A stretch of 64,000 nt of DNA from Bacillota bacterium (GTDB lineage Bacteria > Bacillota > Clostridia > Christensenellales > SZUA-584). Positions within the stretch are counted from its first letter, which is position 1. Every line of letters starts with the position of its first letter. The position numbers and the translations under genes are program-made. Under the pieces are notes generated by a model. It was not told where the DNA came from and made no database searches. It saw only the letters and a program-made list of their open reading frames with translations. Below, piece by piece: positions 41,547 through 49,215 of the stretch. The stretch covers positions 1 to 64,000 of the forward strand of contig JAEYPO010000032.1 in NCBI GenBank assembly GCA_023410595.1. The letters run 5' to 3'.

Positions 41547-41939
41547 TTATCTCTTTGAGAACTGAGGCGCGCGCCTTGCGGCCTTGAGGCCGTATTTCTT
41601 TCTTTCCTTCATGCGGGAGTCTCTTGTAAGGTATCCCGCTTTTTTAAGGGCTCCGCGCAGCTCGGGCTCGGCCTTTATAAGCGCTCTCGCTATGCCATGC
41701 CTTATGGCGCCGGCCTGACCGGTAAACCCGCCGCCCTTAACGTTTACAACGACGTCGTACTTGCCTATTGTCTGCGTGAGAACAAGAGGCGACTTAACAA
41801 GCATTATCAGCGTGTCGTATCCAAAATAATCGTCGACAGCGCGTTTATTGATGCCCATCTTTCCATCGCCCGGAGTGATTATGACTCGCGCAATAGAGCT
41901 TTTCCTTCTCCCCGTGCCTAAATACTGTAGTTTTGCCAC
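41547..41939 (-). CDS. rpsI: 30S ribosomal protein S9
   Basis: This small-subunit protein has a C-terminal tail that contacts P-site tRNA. The 130 residues show LQYLGTGRRKSSIARV at the start, GGGFTGQAGAIRHGIARAL in the middle and the KKYGLKAARRAPQFSKR end, all family signatures. AGGAGG is two bases from an ATG at 41945 but eight from the GTG at 41939. The GTG gives MAKLQYLGTG, as in most S9 proteins, so I prefer GTG. It is cotranscribed with rplM (15-base gap). Confidence 0.97.
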   Translation of the reverse strand: MAKLQYLGTGRRKSSIARVIITPGDGKMGINKRAVDDYFGYDTLIMLVKSPLVLTQTIGKYDVVVNVKGGGFTGQAGAIRHGIARALIKAEPELRGALKKAGYLTRDSRMKERKKYGLKAARRAPQFSKR

Positions 41940-41954
41940 GATCATATCCTCCTA

Positions 41955-42389
41955 TCAGCCTTCGACCTGCAGAACTTCAGGCTTCTGCGCGGCGTGCTCG
42001 TGTTCGGGCCCTTTATAGACCCTGAGTTTTTTAAGCATCTGCCTTCCCAGTTTGTTCTTGGGCAGCATGCGGCGGACGGCCTCGTACATAGCGAACTCCG
42101 GCTTTGTCTGCATCAGCTTCTCGTAGGTCGTCTCCTTCAAATGTCCCATATAACCGGAATGGGACCTGTATAACTTCTGCTGTAGTTTGTTGCCTGTAAA
42201 CACGCTTTTCTCAACGTTGATTATTATAACGTAATCGCCCGTGTCGACATTCGGCGTAAACTCCGGCTTGTTCTTTCCGCGAAGCACCGCGGCAACCTGG
42301 CTGGCGACTCTGCCGAAAACTTTTCCTTCGGCGTCGACGACATACCATTTGCGCGGGACGGAGCCGGGTTTTGCCATATATGATTTCAT
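41955..42389 (-). CDS. rplM: 50S ribosomal protein L13
   Basis: An early-assembly large-subunit protein. The 144 residues begin at ATG 42389 (MKSYMAKPGSVPRKWYVVDA) with AGGAGGAG eight bases upstream. An open frame of 14 more codons upstream is untranslated leader. Family segments are KWYVVDAEGKVFGRVAS, VDTGDYVIIINVEK, KLYRSHSGYMGHLKE and the VRRMLPKNKLGRQML helix. It is the first gene of the rplM-rpsI operon. Confidence 0.97.
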   Translation of the reverse strand: MKSYMAKPGSVPRKWYVVDAEGKVFGRVASQVAAVLRGKNKPEFTPNVDTGDYVIIINVEKSVFTGNKLQQKLYRSHSGYMGHLKETTYEKLMQTKPEFAMYEAVRRMLPKNKLGRQMLKKLRVYKGPEHEHAAQKPEVLQVEG

Positions 42390-42432
42390 AAGGCCTACTC
42401 CTCCTAATGGTGTAAACATATTTTGATGCAAA

Positions 42433-42461
42433 TTTATCGAACGGGGCTAGTGAACGATAAA
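42433..42461 (-). promoter_or_regulatory. Leader hairpin of rplM, possible L13-type autoregulatory leader
   Basis: TTTATCG and CGATAAA form a 7-bp stem with a 15-base loop (CACTAGCCCC core on the minus strand) in the 5' leader of rplM. Ribosomal-protein leaders that bind their own product are known for L13 in Firmicutes. Membership is untested. Confidence 0.4.
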
Positions 42462-42473
42462 CAGGCAGAGTAT

Positions 42474-42502
42474 ATTCTATACATTCCCGCCGTGCGTGTC
42501 AA
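42474..42502 (-). promoter_or_regulatory. Promoter of rplM-rpsI
   Basis: On the minus strand a perfect TTGACA (42502-42497), 17 bases, TAGAAT (42479-42474). The start would be near 42467, giving a leader of about 75-80 bases. Confidence 0.85.
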
Positions 42503-42625
42503 GAATTATTATTGCGCGGGCCGCAGTATTTCATGCCGGTTGCTGGAAATTTTGCGCTTTTCACTTATATACGACCGTGCTATTATATGATTATATACGA
42601 AAAGGAGCAAGCAGTCTTTAAAAAT

Positions 42626-43939
42626 ATGGATGATCTTTTTGATCAAATCGAGAAAAAACAGGCGCCTTTGGCCGACAGGATGCGCCCGAGAACTTTGGAA
42701 GAGTTTACCGGGCAGGGACATATAGTGGGCAAGGGCAAGCTTCTGCGCCGTGCCATAGAGACGGACAGCTTAACGTCGTCTATTTTTTTCGGGCCGCCCG
42801 GTTCAGGCAAGACCGCCCTCGCTTACGTCATTGCGAACACGACGGGAGCGGCTTTTGAAAAGCTCAACGCTGTAACGAGCGGCGTCAAGGACGTGCGGGT
42901 GATAATCGACGAAGCGGATAAGAGATTAAAGCTCTACGGCAAGCCGACGTATCTGCTGCTCGACGAATGCCACCGGTGGAGCAAGGCGCAGTCGGACAGC
43001 ATACTGCCCGCGCTGGAGAAAGGCACGATACGCTTTATCGGTTCGACGACGGAAAACCCCATGGTCAGCATGACAAGCGCAATAGTGAGCCGCTGCCGGG
43101 TGTTCCAGCTGTTTGCTCTCTCTATAGAGGACGTCACCGGCATAATAAAGAACGCGCTTACCGATAAGGAGCGCGGCCTTGGGATGCTGAATATAGCCGC
43201 GGACGAAGACGCGCTTAATCACATAGCTAACGTAGCAAACGGCGACGCCCGAACGGCATTAAACGCTATAGAGCTCGCCGTGCTCACCACCTCGCCCGAT
43301 AAGGAAGGCGTAATACATATCGACCTGGAAACGGCCGAGGAATCAATACAGCGCCGGGCCGTGCGCTGCGACGACGAAGAATTCTACAATATGCTGAGCG
43401 CGTTTTGCAAATCGCTGCGCGGCTCGGATTCTAGCGCCGCGCTGTTCTGGTTTGCGCGCCTTATTTACGCGGGCGTAGACCCGAGAATAATAGTGCGGCG
43501 CATAATAGCGCACGCGAGCGAAGACATTGGACTTGCCAATCCTTCCGCGATGACTCAGGCCGTGGCCGCGGCTCAGGCGCTTGAGTTTATAGGCATGCCC
43601 GAGGCAAGGCTCTCCATAGCGCAGGCCATCATATTCCTGTGCGAGTCGCCCAAGTCAAATTCCGTGGTAACGGCGATAGGCGGCGCATACGCCGACGCGG
43701 AGAACGCTTATCAGGTGCCCGTGCCTGTGCATCTGCGCGACACGAGCTATAAAGGCGCAAAAAGCCTTGGCAACGGCAAGGGATATAAATATCCGCACGA
43801 CTTTGAGCGCCACTATACTCCCCAGCAGTATCTGCCCGACAACTTAACCGACAGGGTATACTATAATCCTTCAGACGAGGGGTACGAGAAAAAGATAAAA
43901 GAAACAAGAAGGTACATGGGCAGGGAAGAGCAGAAATAA
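42626..43939 (+). CDS. rarA: Replication-associated recombination protein A (RarA/MgsA)
   Basis: This AAA+ ATPase acts at stalled replication forks and interacts with SSB. The 437 residues begin at ATG 42626 (MDDLFDQIEKKQAPLADRMRP). Motifs are Walker A FFGPPGSGKTALA (about residues 53-65), Walker B LLLDECHRW (about 110), sensor FIGSTTENP, Arg-finger region SRCRVFQL, and the C-terminal MgsA/RarA domain (YPHDFERHYTPQQYLPD). The only AAGGAG (42599-42604) is 20 bases from this ATG, farther than usual. An upstream in-frame ATG exists at 42587 but precedes that site. Confidence 0.93.
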   Translation: MDDLFDQIEKKQAPLADRMRPRTLEEFTGQGHIVGKGKLLRRAIETDSLTSSIFFGPPGSGKTALAYVIANTTGAAFEKLNAVTSGVKDVRVIIDEADKRLKLYGKPTYLLLDECHRWSKAQSDSILPALEKGTIRFIGSTTENPMVSMTSAIVSRCRVFQLFALSIEDVTGIIKNALTDKERGLGMLNIAADEDALNHIANVANGDARTALNAIELAVLTTSPDKEGVIHIDLETAEESIQRRAVRCDDEEFYNMLSAFCKSLRGSDSSAALFWFARLIYAGVDPRIIVRRIIAHASEDIGLANPSAMTQAVAAAQALEFIGMPEARLSIAQAIIFLCESPKSNSVVTAIGGAYADAENAYQVPVPVHLRDTSYKGAKSLGNGKGYKYPHDFERHYTPQQYLPDNLTDRVYYNPSDEGYEKKIKETRRYMGREEQK

Positions 43940-43941
43940 AT

Positions 43942-43970
43942 TTGCGTACTTTAAATGAGGTTGGTATAAT
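43942..43970 (+). promoter_or_regulatory. Promoter of the ECF-coaX-hom operon
   Basis: TTGCGT (43942-43947), 17 bases, TATAAT (43965-43970), preceded by TGG (extended -10). A leader of about 115 bases follows before the first gene. It contains TTGCG/CGCAA and TCCAT/ATGGA pairings. Confidence 0.8.
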
Positions 43971-44090
43971 ACGGTTTAAGGTTTTTCATTGCGGGCGCAT
44001 GCCAGGCGCAGCGCTACGCAATATAAAAGAAAAGCCAAATTTATCAATGACGGATATCCATCTTAAATGGAATCTGAACGGAGGTTAAAA

Positions 44091-44693
44091 ATGAATAGGA
44101 ACAAGTTACTCTTTTGGGTGCAGATGTCGCTGTTTACGGCGATCGAGCTGCTGTTTTGTTTTACAGTGCTGGGTTCGATACCCTTAGGCCCCGGTATCGT
44201 CGCGACGCTCGCCCACGTACCCGCCATAATAGTGGCTCTGACATTGGGCAAAAAAGCGGGCGCCTTCATAGGAACGGTAATGGCGGTAAGCTCGCTCATC
44301 GTATGGACATTCATGCCGCCCAACGCAGCCGTCGCGTTTGCGTTCAGCCCGTTCGTGCCCAACGGCAATTTTTGGAGCCTTCTGATATGCCTAGTGCCTC
44401 GTATTATCTTTCCGGTGTTTGTGGCGTGGCTTTATGAAGTAATGAAGAAGCGCAGCGGCCTCGTTTTATCAGCGACAGTCGCCGCAGCATCGGGCACGTT
44501 CATCCATTCTATTCTCGTGCTTTCGGGCATATATATCGCGTTCAGCGGCAATGACGTAGTCGGGGGCAGCTATACTGATTTCCTCGTGGCATGGGGCGGC
44601 CTTAACGCTGTAATAGAGATAGTAACCGCGGCTGTAATCGCAGGCGCCGCTATAGTGCCGCTTTCAAAGGTCAACAGAGCGCGGCATGCGTAA
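44091..44693 (+). CDS. ECF transporter S component, probably for pantothenate
   Basis: This 200-residue protein has five to six membrane helices (for example VQMSLFTAIELLFCFTVLGSIP and HVPAIIVALTLGKKAGAFIGTVMAVSSLI), the usual plan of vitamin-binding S components. These work with shared EcfAAT energising subunits encoded elsewhere. GGAGG lies six bases before ATG 44091. The gene is directly followed by coaX, which phosphorylates pantothenate, so I infer pantothenate or a precursor as substrate. Other vitamins cannot be excluded. Confidence 0.82.
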   Translation: MNRNKLLFWVQMSLFTAIELLFCFTVLGSIPLGPGIVATLAHVPAIIVALTLGKKAGAFIGTVMAVSSLIVWTFMPPNAAVAFAFSPFVPNGNFWSLLICLVPRIIFPVFVAWLYEVMKKRSGLVLSATVAAASGTFIHSILVLSGIYIAFSGNDVVGGSYTDFLVAWGGLNAVIEIVTAAVIAGAAIVPLSKVNRARHA

Positions 44694-44715
44694 AGAATAA
44701 CACGGAGTATATTAA

Positions 44716-45510
44716 ATGGTTTTCGTACTTGATGTAGGCAACAGCAATATAAAATGCGGGCTATTCCGCGATAATAAGCTTATTAATTCCTGGCGCATAG
44801 CTACGGATCTTGACCGTACGGCCGACGAGTATGGCATTCAGATAATGTCGTTTTTAAGCCACGGCCATCACAGCCCGGATGATGTAGAGGGAATAATAAT
44901 AGCGTCGGTCATACCGTCTATTAATTACACGCTGCAGCATATGTGCTCGATATATTTCAAAAAAACGGCTATGTTCATCAGCCCCGGCATAAAGACGGGC
45001 ATCAACATAAAGTATGATAATCCCAAAGAGCTGGGCGCTGACAGAATTGTCAGCGCCATAGCCGCATACACGCTGTACGGAGGCCCATGCATAATCGTCG
45101 ATTTCGGTACGGCGACAACGTTCGGCGTCGTATCGGAAAGCGGTGATTTTTTGGGCGGCGCTATCTGCCCGGGGCTTAAGATATCCGCCGAGGCGCTGAC
45201 GGTGAGCGCGGCTAAGCTGCCGCGCGTTGAGCTCGTGCGGCCCGAGTCGGCCATAGGGACAAGCACTATAACCGGCATGCAGGCGGGCATATTATTCGGA
45301 TACGTAGGCCAGGTGGATTTCATCATACGCAAGCTCAAAAAGGAGATAGGCGGTACCCCGAAGGTCATAGCCACGGGCGGCCTCGCGCGCCTTATAGCGC
45401 AGGAGACGTTCGAGATAAATGAAGTAAACAGCCTGCTCACAATGATCGGGCTGGATATAGTTTATAAGAAGAACGCAAAGCCTAAAACACGAAGGGATAA
45501 CGACAAATGA
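44716..45510 (+). CDS. coaX: Type III pantothenate kinase
   Basis: CoaX catalyses the first step of coenzyme A synthesis. The 264 residues show the ASKHA phosphate-binding motifs FVLDVGNSNIKCGLF (residues 3-17) and DFGTATTFGVV (about 128-138), the pantothenate-site GADR (about 105-108) and AICPGLKISAEAL. It belongs to the K+-dependent, feedback-insensitive type. GGAG precedes ATG 44716. The stop overlaps the hom ATG by 4 bases. Confidence 0.95.
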   Translation: MVFVLDVGNSNIKCGLFRDNKLINSWRIATDLDRTADEYGIQIMSFLSHGHHSPDDVEGIIIASVIPSINYTLQHMCSIYFKKTAMFISPGIKTGINIKYDNPKELGADRIVSAIAAYTLYGGPCIIVDFGTATTFGVVSESGDFLGGAICPGLKISAEALTVSAAKLPRVELVRPESAIGTSTITGMQAGILFGYVGQVDFIIRKLKKEIGGTPKVIATGGLARLIAQETFEINEVNSLLTMIGLDIVYKKNAKPKTRRDNDK

Positions 45511-46778
45511 AACAGGTTAACATTGCTTTAGTAGGATTGGGAACGATAGGATCCGGCGTATACAAAACCATTGAGATGCAGCAAAAAAACATAGAGCACA
45601 AAGAGGGGCTGACGCTTTGCCTTAAAAAGGTGCTCGCTCTTAAGTATTCCATCGACATACCGGAGCAGCTCAAGGCAAAGGATTTTTATAAGGATATCGT
45701 CGAAGACAAGGATATCGACATCGTAATCGAACTCATAGGCGGCATAGAGCCCGCCAAGACGTTCATAACCGCTGCGCTTCACGCCGGCAAGACCGTCGTC
45801 ACGGCCAACAAAGACCTGCTTGCGCAGCATTGGCCCGAGCTCAATGCGGCGGCGAAGAAAGGCGGCGCCGGCTTGTATTTCGAAGCGAGCGTAGGCGGCG
45901 GCATACCAGTAATCCGCGCCATATGGGAAGGCCTGCAGGCTAACGAGATAACGTCACTTATGGGCATCGTCAACGGCACGACAAACTATATACTCTCCAA
46001 GATGGAGGAAACGGGCGCAAGCTTTGAGGACGTTCTATCCGAGGCTCAGCAGATGGGACTCGCCGAGCCCAACCCGAAGAGCGACGTCGAGGGTTACGAC
46101 GCCATGTACAAGCTATCTATATTATCGTCTTTGGCGTTCCACGGACGGGTGCCTATAGAGTACATATACCGCGAAGGCATAACGAACATAGCGAAAGAAG
46201 ACATACAGTTCGGCAGCGAGCTCGGATATACCGTAAAGCTGCTCGCCATAGGCAAGAAGGTCGGCAAGACGATAGAAGCGAGAGTGCATCCCACCATGAT
46301 ACCCAAAACGCATCCGCTGGCTTCAGTCAGGGGCGCTTTTAACGCCATATATATACACGGCAATGTCGTGGACGACATAATGCTGTACGGCAGGGGCGCG
46401 GGCTCTATGCCCACCGCGAGCGCCGTATTATCCGACGTTATATACGCGGCCTCGAGGCAGGAGCACCGCTACACGACGTTCTACAACGAAGAGGACGTTT
46501 CATCCGAGCTGTCGTTCGAGAACAACTGGGAAAGCGAGTTTTTCATACGCATCATCGCCAAAGACATTCCGGGCGTGCTTGCCAAGATAGCCGGAGTGTT
46601 CGCGAAATACAACGTAAGCGTAACGTCCGTAATGCAGAAAGGCGAGCGGGCGGAGAATGTTCCTCTCATATTTGTAACACACAGGGCGAAGGAGATATCG
46701 GTAAAACGCGCCGTCGAGGATATCGGATATATACCCGAGGTAGTACGGGTCGCGAGCATGATACGCGTCGAAAGGTAG
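45507..46778 (+). CDS. hom: Homoserine dehydrogenase
   Basis: This enzyme reduces aspartate semialdehyde to homoserine on the way to threonine and methionine. The 423 residues have an N-terminal Rossmann GLGTIGSGVY (about 9-18), the active-site region VNGTTNYILSKME (about 150-162) and a C-terminal ACT domain (about 345-420, IIAKDIPGVLAKIAGVFAKYNVSVTSVMQ) for feedback control by threonine. ATGA overlap with coaX suggests cotranslation. A cupin gene follows after 8 bases. Confidence 0.95.
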   Translation: MKQVNIALVGLGTIGSGVYKTIEMQQKNIEHKEGLTLCLKKVLALKYSIDIPEQLKAKDFYKDIVEDKDIDIVIELIGGIEPAKTFITAALHAGKTVVTANKDLLAQHWPELNAAAKKGGAGLYFEASVGGGIPVIRAIWEGLQANEITSLMGIVNGTTNYILSKMEETGASFEDVLSEAQQMGLAEPNPKSDVEGYDAMYKLSILSSLAFHGRVPIEYIYREGITNIAKEDIQFGSELGYTVKLLAIGKKVGKTIEARVHPTMIPKTHPLASVRGAFNAIYIHGNVVDDIMLYGRGAGSMPTASAVLSDVIYAASRQEHRYTTFYNEEDVSSELSFENNWESEFFIRIIAKDIPGVLAKIAGVFAKYNVSVTSVMQKGERAENVPLIFVTHRAKEISVKRAVEDIGYIPEVVRVASMIRVER

Positions 46779-46786
46779 GTTAATAT

Positions 46787-47134
46787 ATGTTTATTAAAAG
46801 CGGTGAAATGAAGTCTGAAACAAGGCAGTACATGCGGGGCGGAGGCGGCAGCGTCAATATACTCAATTTCGTTTCCAAGGAGAATCTCCCCTCCAAGGCG
46901 CGCTTGATGGGCTTGATTACACTGGAAAAGGGCTGCGGCATCGGCAAACACGAGCATACGGGCGAGTCGGAAATATTCTTCGTGCTGTCAGGGCAGGGCG
47001 TACTGGATGATAACGGAACCGTCCGCGCTATTCAGCAGGGCGACTGCAGCCTGTGCCGCAGCGGCGAATCGCACGCCATTACTAACGAGAGCGACGAACC
47101 GCTGAAGCTGATTGCGGCGATAATACTTGAATAG
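46787..47134 (+). CDS. Cupin-domain protein
   Basis: This 115-residue single-domain cupin has motif 1 GIGKHEHTGESEIFFVLSGQG (about residues 46-66), with two His and a Glu as metal ligands, and motif 2 GDCSLCRSGESHAITN (about 85-100). It probably binds a small molecule or sugar in a metal-dependent way. The substrate is not determined. It ends the hom operon and converges with the next gene with no gap. Confidence 0.88.
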   Translation: MFIKSGEMKSETRQYMRGGGGSVNILNFVSKENLPSKARLMGLITLEKGCGIGKHEHTGESEIFFVLSGQGVLDDNGTVRAIQQGDCSLCRSGESHAITNESDEPLKLIAAIILE

Positions 47135-47401
47135 CTACAGATACAAATTCAGTATGTCGTCTATGTTCTTCCTGATTTGAGCGAGACGCTGCCTCGCTTC
47201 GTCCAGAGTCAGCGAATGATAATCGCCCTTGTATCCCGTATGCCAGAGCATCAGATGAAGCTTGCTGACGTCGTTTTTTATAGCCTCAATTTCGCGCCTT
47301 AACTCTGAAAACGCCTCTTTGTCCTTTTTTGTCACCCTCGGTTTCTTCTCAAGGTTGACGCTGCCCGCTATCTGCCACGTGCGTTCCGATTCGTCCATCA
47401 T
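47135..47401 (-). CDS. Small helical protein coupled to the metallo-beta-lactamase-fold gene
   Basis: I do not recognise this 88-residue protein. It is charged, predicted mostly helical, with a likely helical hairpin (KKDKEAFSELRREIEAIKNDVSKLHLML, then LDEARQRLAQIRKNIDDIL). The start is ATG 47401, overlapping the upstream stop by one base (TGATG). The TTG one codon earlier is unlikely. AGGAGAGG in the end of the upstream gene is the probable ribosome binding site. Coupling suggests it works with the hydrolase. Confidence 0.6.
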   Translation of the reverse strand: MMDESERTWQIAGSVNLEKKPRVTKKDKEAFSELRREIEAIKNDVSKLHLMLWHTGYKGDYHSLTLDEARQRLAQIRKNIDDILNLYL

Positions 47402-48234
47402 CAAATCTCTATAACCTCTCCTGTATACAGCTTCTTGACGCGGGCGAAAAGCTCAAGCCTTTCCTGTGCCTTCTCGCCGGTGCAATGGCCCGTGTATACG
47501 TTCTTTATCCTGTTATTATTGATGTATTTTGATATCGCTTTGAGTTCCATATCCGGCACCCTTTTGCGGATAGTGCCGAAGCGCTCTTTGCCGTCCAGAT
47601 GAAAGCCGCCGATAACGCCTTTGATGTCTCCGAACTTTTCTTTGGCCGTCATCAGTATATTCAGCACGCCCTTATGCGCGCAGCCTGTCAGCACGACTAC
47701 GCCGTCCCTGCTCTTTACCGCTAAAAACAGCTCATGGGCTAGGTCGTCCCTTACGAGCCTTGAATCCTGCATCTTATACATAAGCGACGTAAAGCCCGGG
47801 TAATTGCGGTGTTTGTCTATGCCCGCGGCGTAAACGCCCTCCGCTATCTCGGTATCCTGTTCGATAAAAACTATTCTGTCTCTGTACTGCTCAAAAATTT
47901 CAGGCTCGATACCCGCCTTGCAGAGTTTGAACATGCGCTTTATATAATAATCTCCCGCTGCCTCTTTTCTCATATATACCTTAGCTTTGCTGTTCAGCTC
48001 AAGAAAATGCTTCAGGCCTCCCGCATGGTCGCTGTGCGCGTGCGAGATTACGCATATATCCACGTTGGAAAGGTCAATCCCCATCAGCGTCGCGTTGTAG
48101 ACAAAAAGACCGGAAGCGCCGGTATCGAACAGTATGCGCTTGCCTCCCTGCTTAAAGTACAGGGACAGCCCGTGCTCGGCCGCCAGTCCCGAATGCTCTT
48201 TCCTGCTGTCTTCAATCAGCGTAAAGACTTTCAT
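47401..48234 (-). CDS. Metallo-beta-lactamase-fold hydrolase (dihydropterin synthase-like)
   Basis: This 277-residue protein has the dinuclear metal motif ISHAHSDHAGGLKHF (about residues 64-78), a later GCAHKGVLNI, GGFHLDG and TGHCTGEKA, fitting the subfamily annotated as 7,8-dihydropterin-6-methyl-4-(beta-D-ribofuranosyl)-aminobenzene-5'-phosphate synthase. In most bacteria the real substrate is unknown. GGAG lies seven bases before ATG 48234. It forms a two-gene operon with the small helical protein. Confidence 0.85.
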   Translation of the reverse strand: MKVFTLIEDSRKEHSGLAAEHGLSLYFKQGGKRILFDTGASGLFVYNATLMGIDLSNVDICVISHAHSDHAGGLKHFLELNSKAKVYMRKEAAGDYYIKRMFKLCKAGIEPEIFEQYRDRIVFIEQDTEIAEGVYAAGIDKHRNYPGFTSLMYKMQDSRLVRDDLAHELFLAVKSRDGVVVLTGCAHKGVLNILMTAKEKFGDIKGVIGGFHLDGKERFGTIRKRVPDMELKAISKYINNNRIKNVYTGHCTGEKAQERLELFARVKKLYTGEVIEI

Positions 48235-48524
48235 TTTAATCTCCAGGGATTATTATCCGTAGTCGAAATATTAAATTTGCAAAGTACCCGTTACCGCAAA
48301 ACAGGGTTTTCTTCCCGCCGTCCTCGTTGACGGCGGCCGCTTTCTAAGTTTTACCGATTTAAATGAAGCGGGGCTTGTACTGGCTTTATTTTACCATTTA
48401 TTTATATCAACTTCAACCGTGCAAGTAAATAAGGCCGTGTATTCGCCTTATGTCATCCAGCTATGCTAGTCACGGATAACCTTTTTGCTCGGTATCCTCC
48501 CTTGCCATACAGCTTCGTAAGGAG

Positions 48525-48610
48525 AATGAGGAACAAGGAAGCGTGCGTGTTTTGCATAAATGCAAAACGGAGCAAAGTGGACTTTGCTCCGGTTACTCCA
48601 TTATATTTGC
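48525..48610 (+). repeat. Two-hairpin direct repeat, copy A (left flank of the potassium island)
   Basis: GTTTTGCAT/ATGCAAAAC (48549-48557 with 48560-48568) is followed by CGGAGCAAAGT/ACTTTGCTCCG (48568-48578 with 48581-48591), both perfect. The flanking GGAAGCGTGCG and CCATTATATT also recur in copy B at about 55141-55215 in the same orientation. The rest of the 486-base gap 48235-48720 shows no gene. Confidence 0.75.
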
Positions 48611-48720
48611 AAAACAAACCGACTAATGAAACGGTCTTTAGCAATATAGTTTATTACACAAACCTGAAAAAGTAATAAGACAATGATAGCATAACCCGTC
48701 ATCCAAAAATCTCGATCTCG

Positions 48721-49215
48721 CTAATGCGCCCTTTTCCTTTTTCTCATAACAAGCACCAAACATACCACTGCGCCCGCAAGCAGGATCGGGCCTGCTATGA
48801 CTTCCCAGACCGCAACAGGATGTGATACATTGTACCCTTCCCGGGTGATCTCAATTCCGGCAGCATGGATATCCATATCGCCGCCATGTGCCGGGCAGGC
48901 GCGGTTAAAAACGCCTGTAATCCTGACCGTATCTCCTCGCGACGTATAGCCGCCAAGCATACCAATAGCACCGATATCCTCGCTTTGCACCCATACGCCG
49001 ATGGCATTGCTGCCGTCACTTACGTTGATCCATGAATACTCGCCGCGTGATAAAATGTCTCCGATGACTTCGCCGGTATAAGCGATTTCTTTTCCGTCAA
49101 AGTCTCCGGCGCTGTTGATCAAGGCGTTGCTTGTCACATCCATACCGATGGCAAGAGAAACGGTCGGGCATATGCAGATAACAGCAACTATAATTATAGA
49201 AATTTTCTTTCGCAT
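48721..49215 (-). CDS. Membrane-anchored OB-fold-like protein, part of the potassium operon
   Basis: This 164-residue protein has a signal peptide (MRKKISIIIVAVICICPTVSLA), an extracytoplasmic domain of about 105 residues with an OB-fold-like pattern (GKEIAYTGEVIGDIL, SWINVSDGSNAIGVWV, GDTVRITGVFNRACPAHGGDMDIHA) and a C-terminal helix (about 137-158) with a basic tail. It is type I in the membrane. It overlaps the trkH end by 22 bases, so it is cotranslated. The function is unknown. A role in assembling or regulating the K+ channel is inferred from position. Confidence 0.7.
   Translation of the reverse strand: MRKKISIIIVAVICICPTVSLAIGMDVTSNALINSAGDFDGKEIAYTGEVIGDILSRGEYSWINVSDGSNAIGVWVQSEDIGAIGMLGGYTSRGDTVRITGVFNRACPAHGGDMDIHAAGIEITREGYNVSHPVAVWEVIAGPILLAGAVVCLVLVMRKRKRAH

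Noticed and set aside
48453..48644. Minus-strand small frame through repeat copy A (reading LLRFAFMQN)
   Set aside because: It exists only because of the hairpin repeat. The similar frame in copy B continues differently, and neither has a ribosome binding site.
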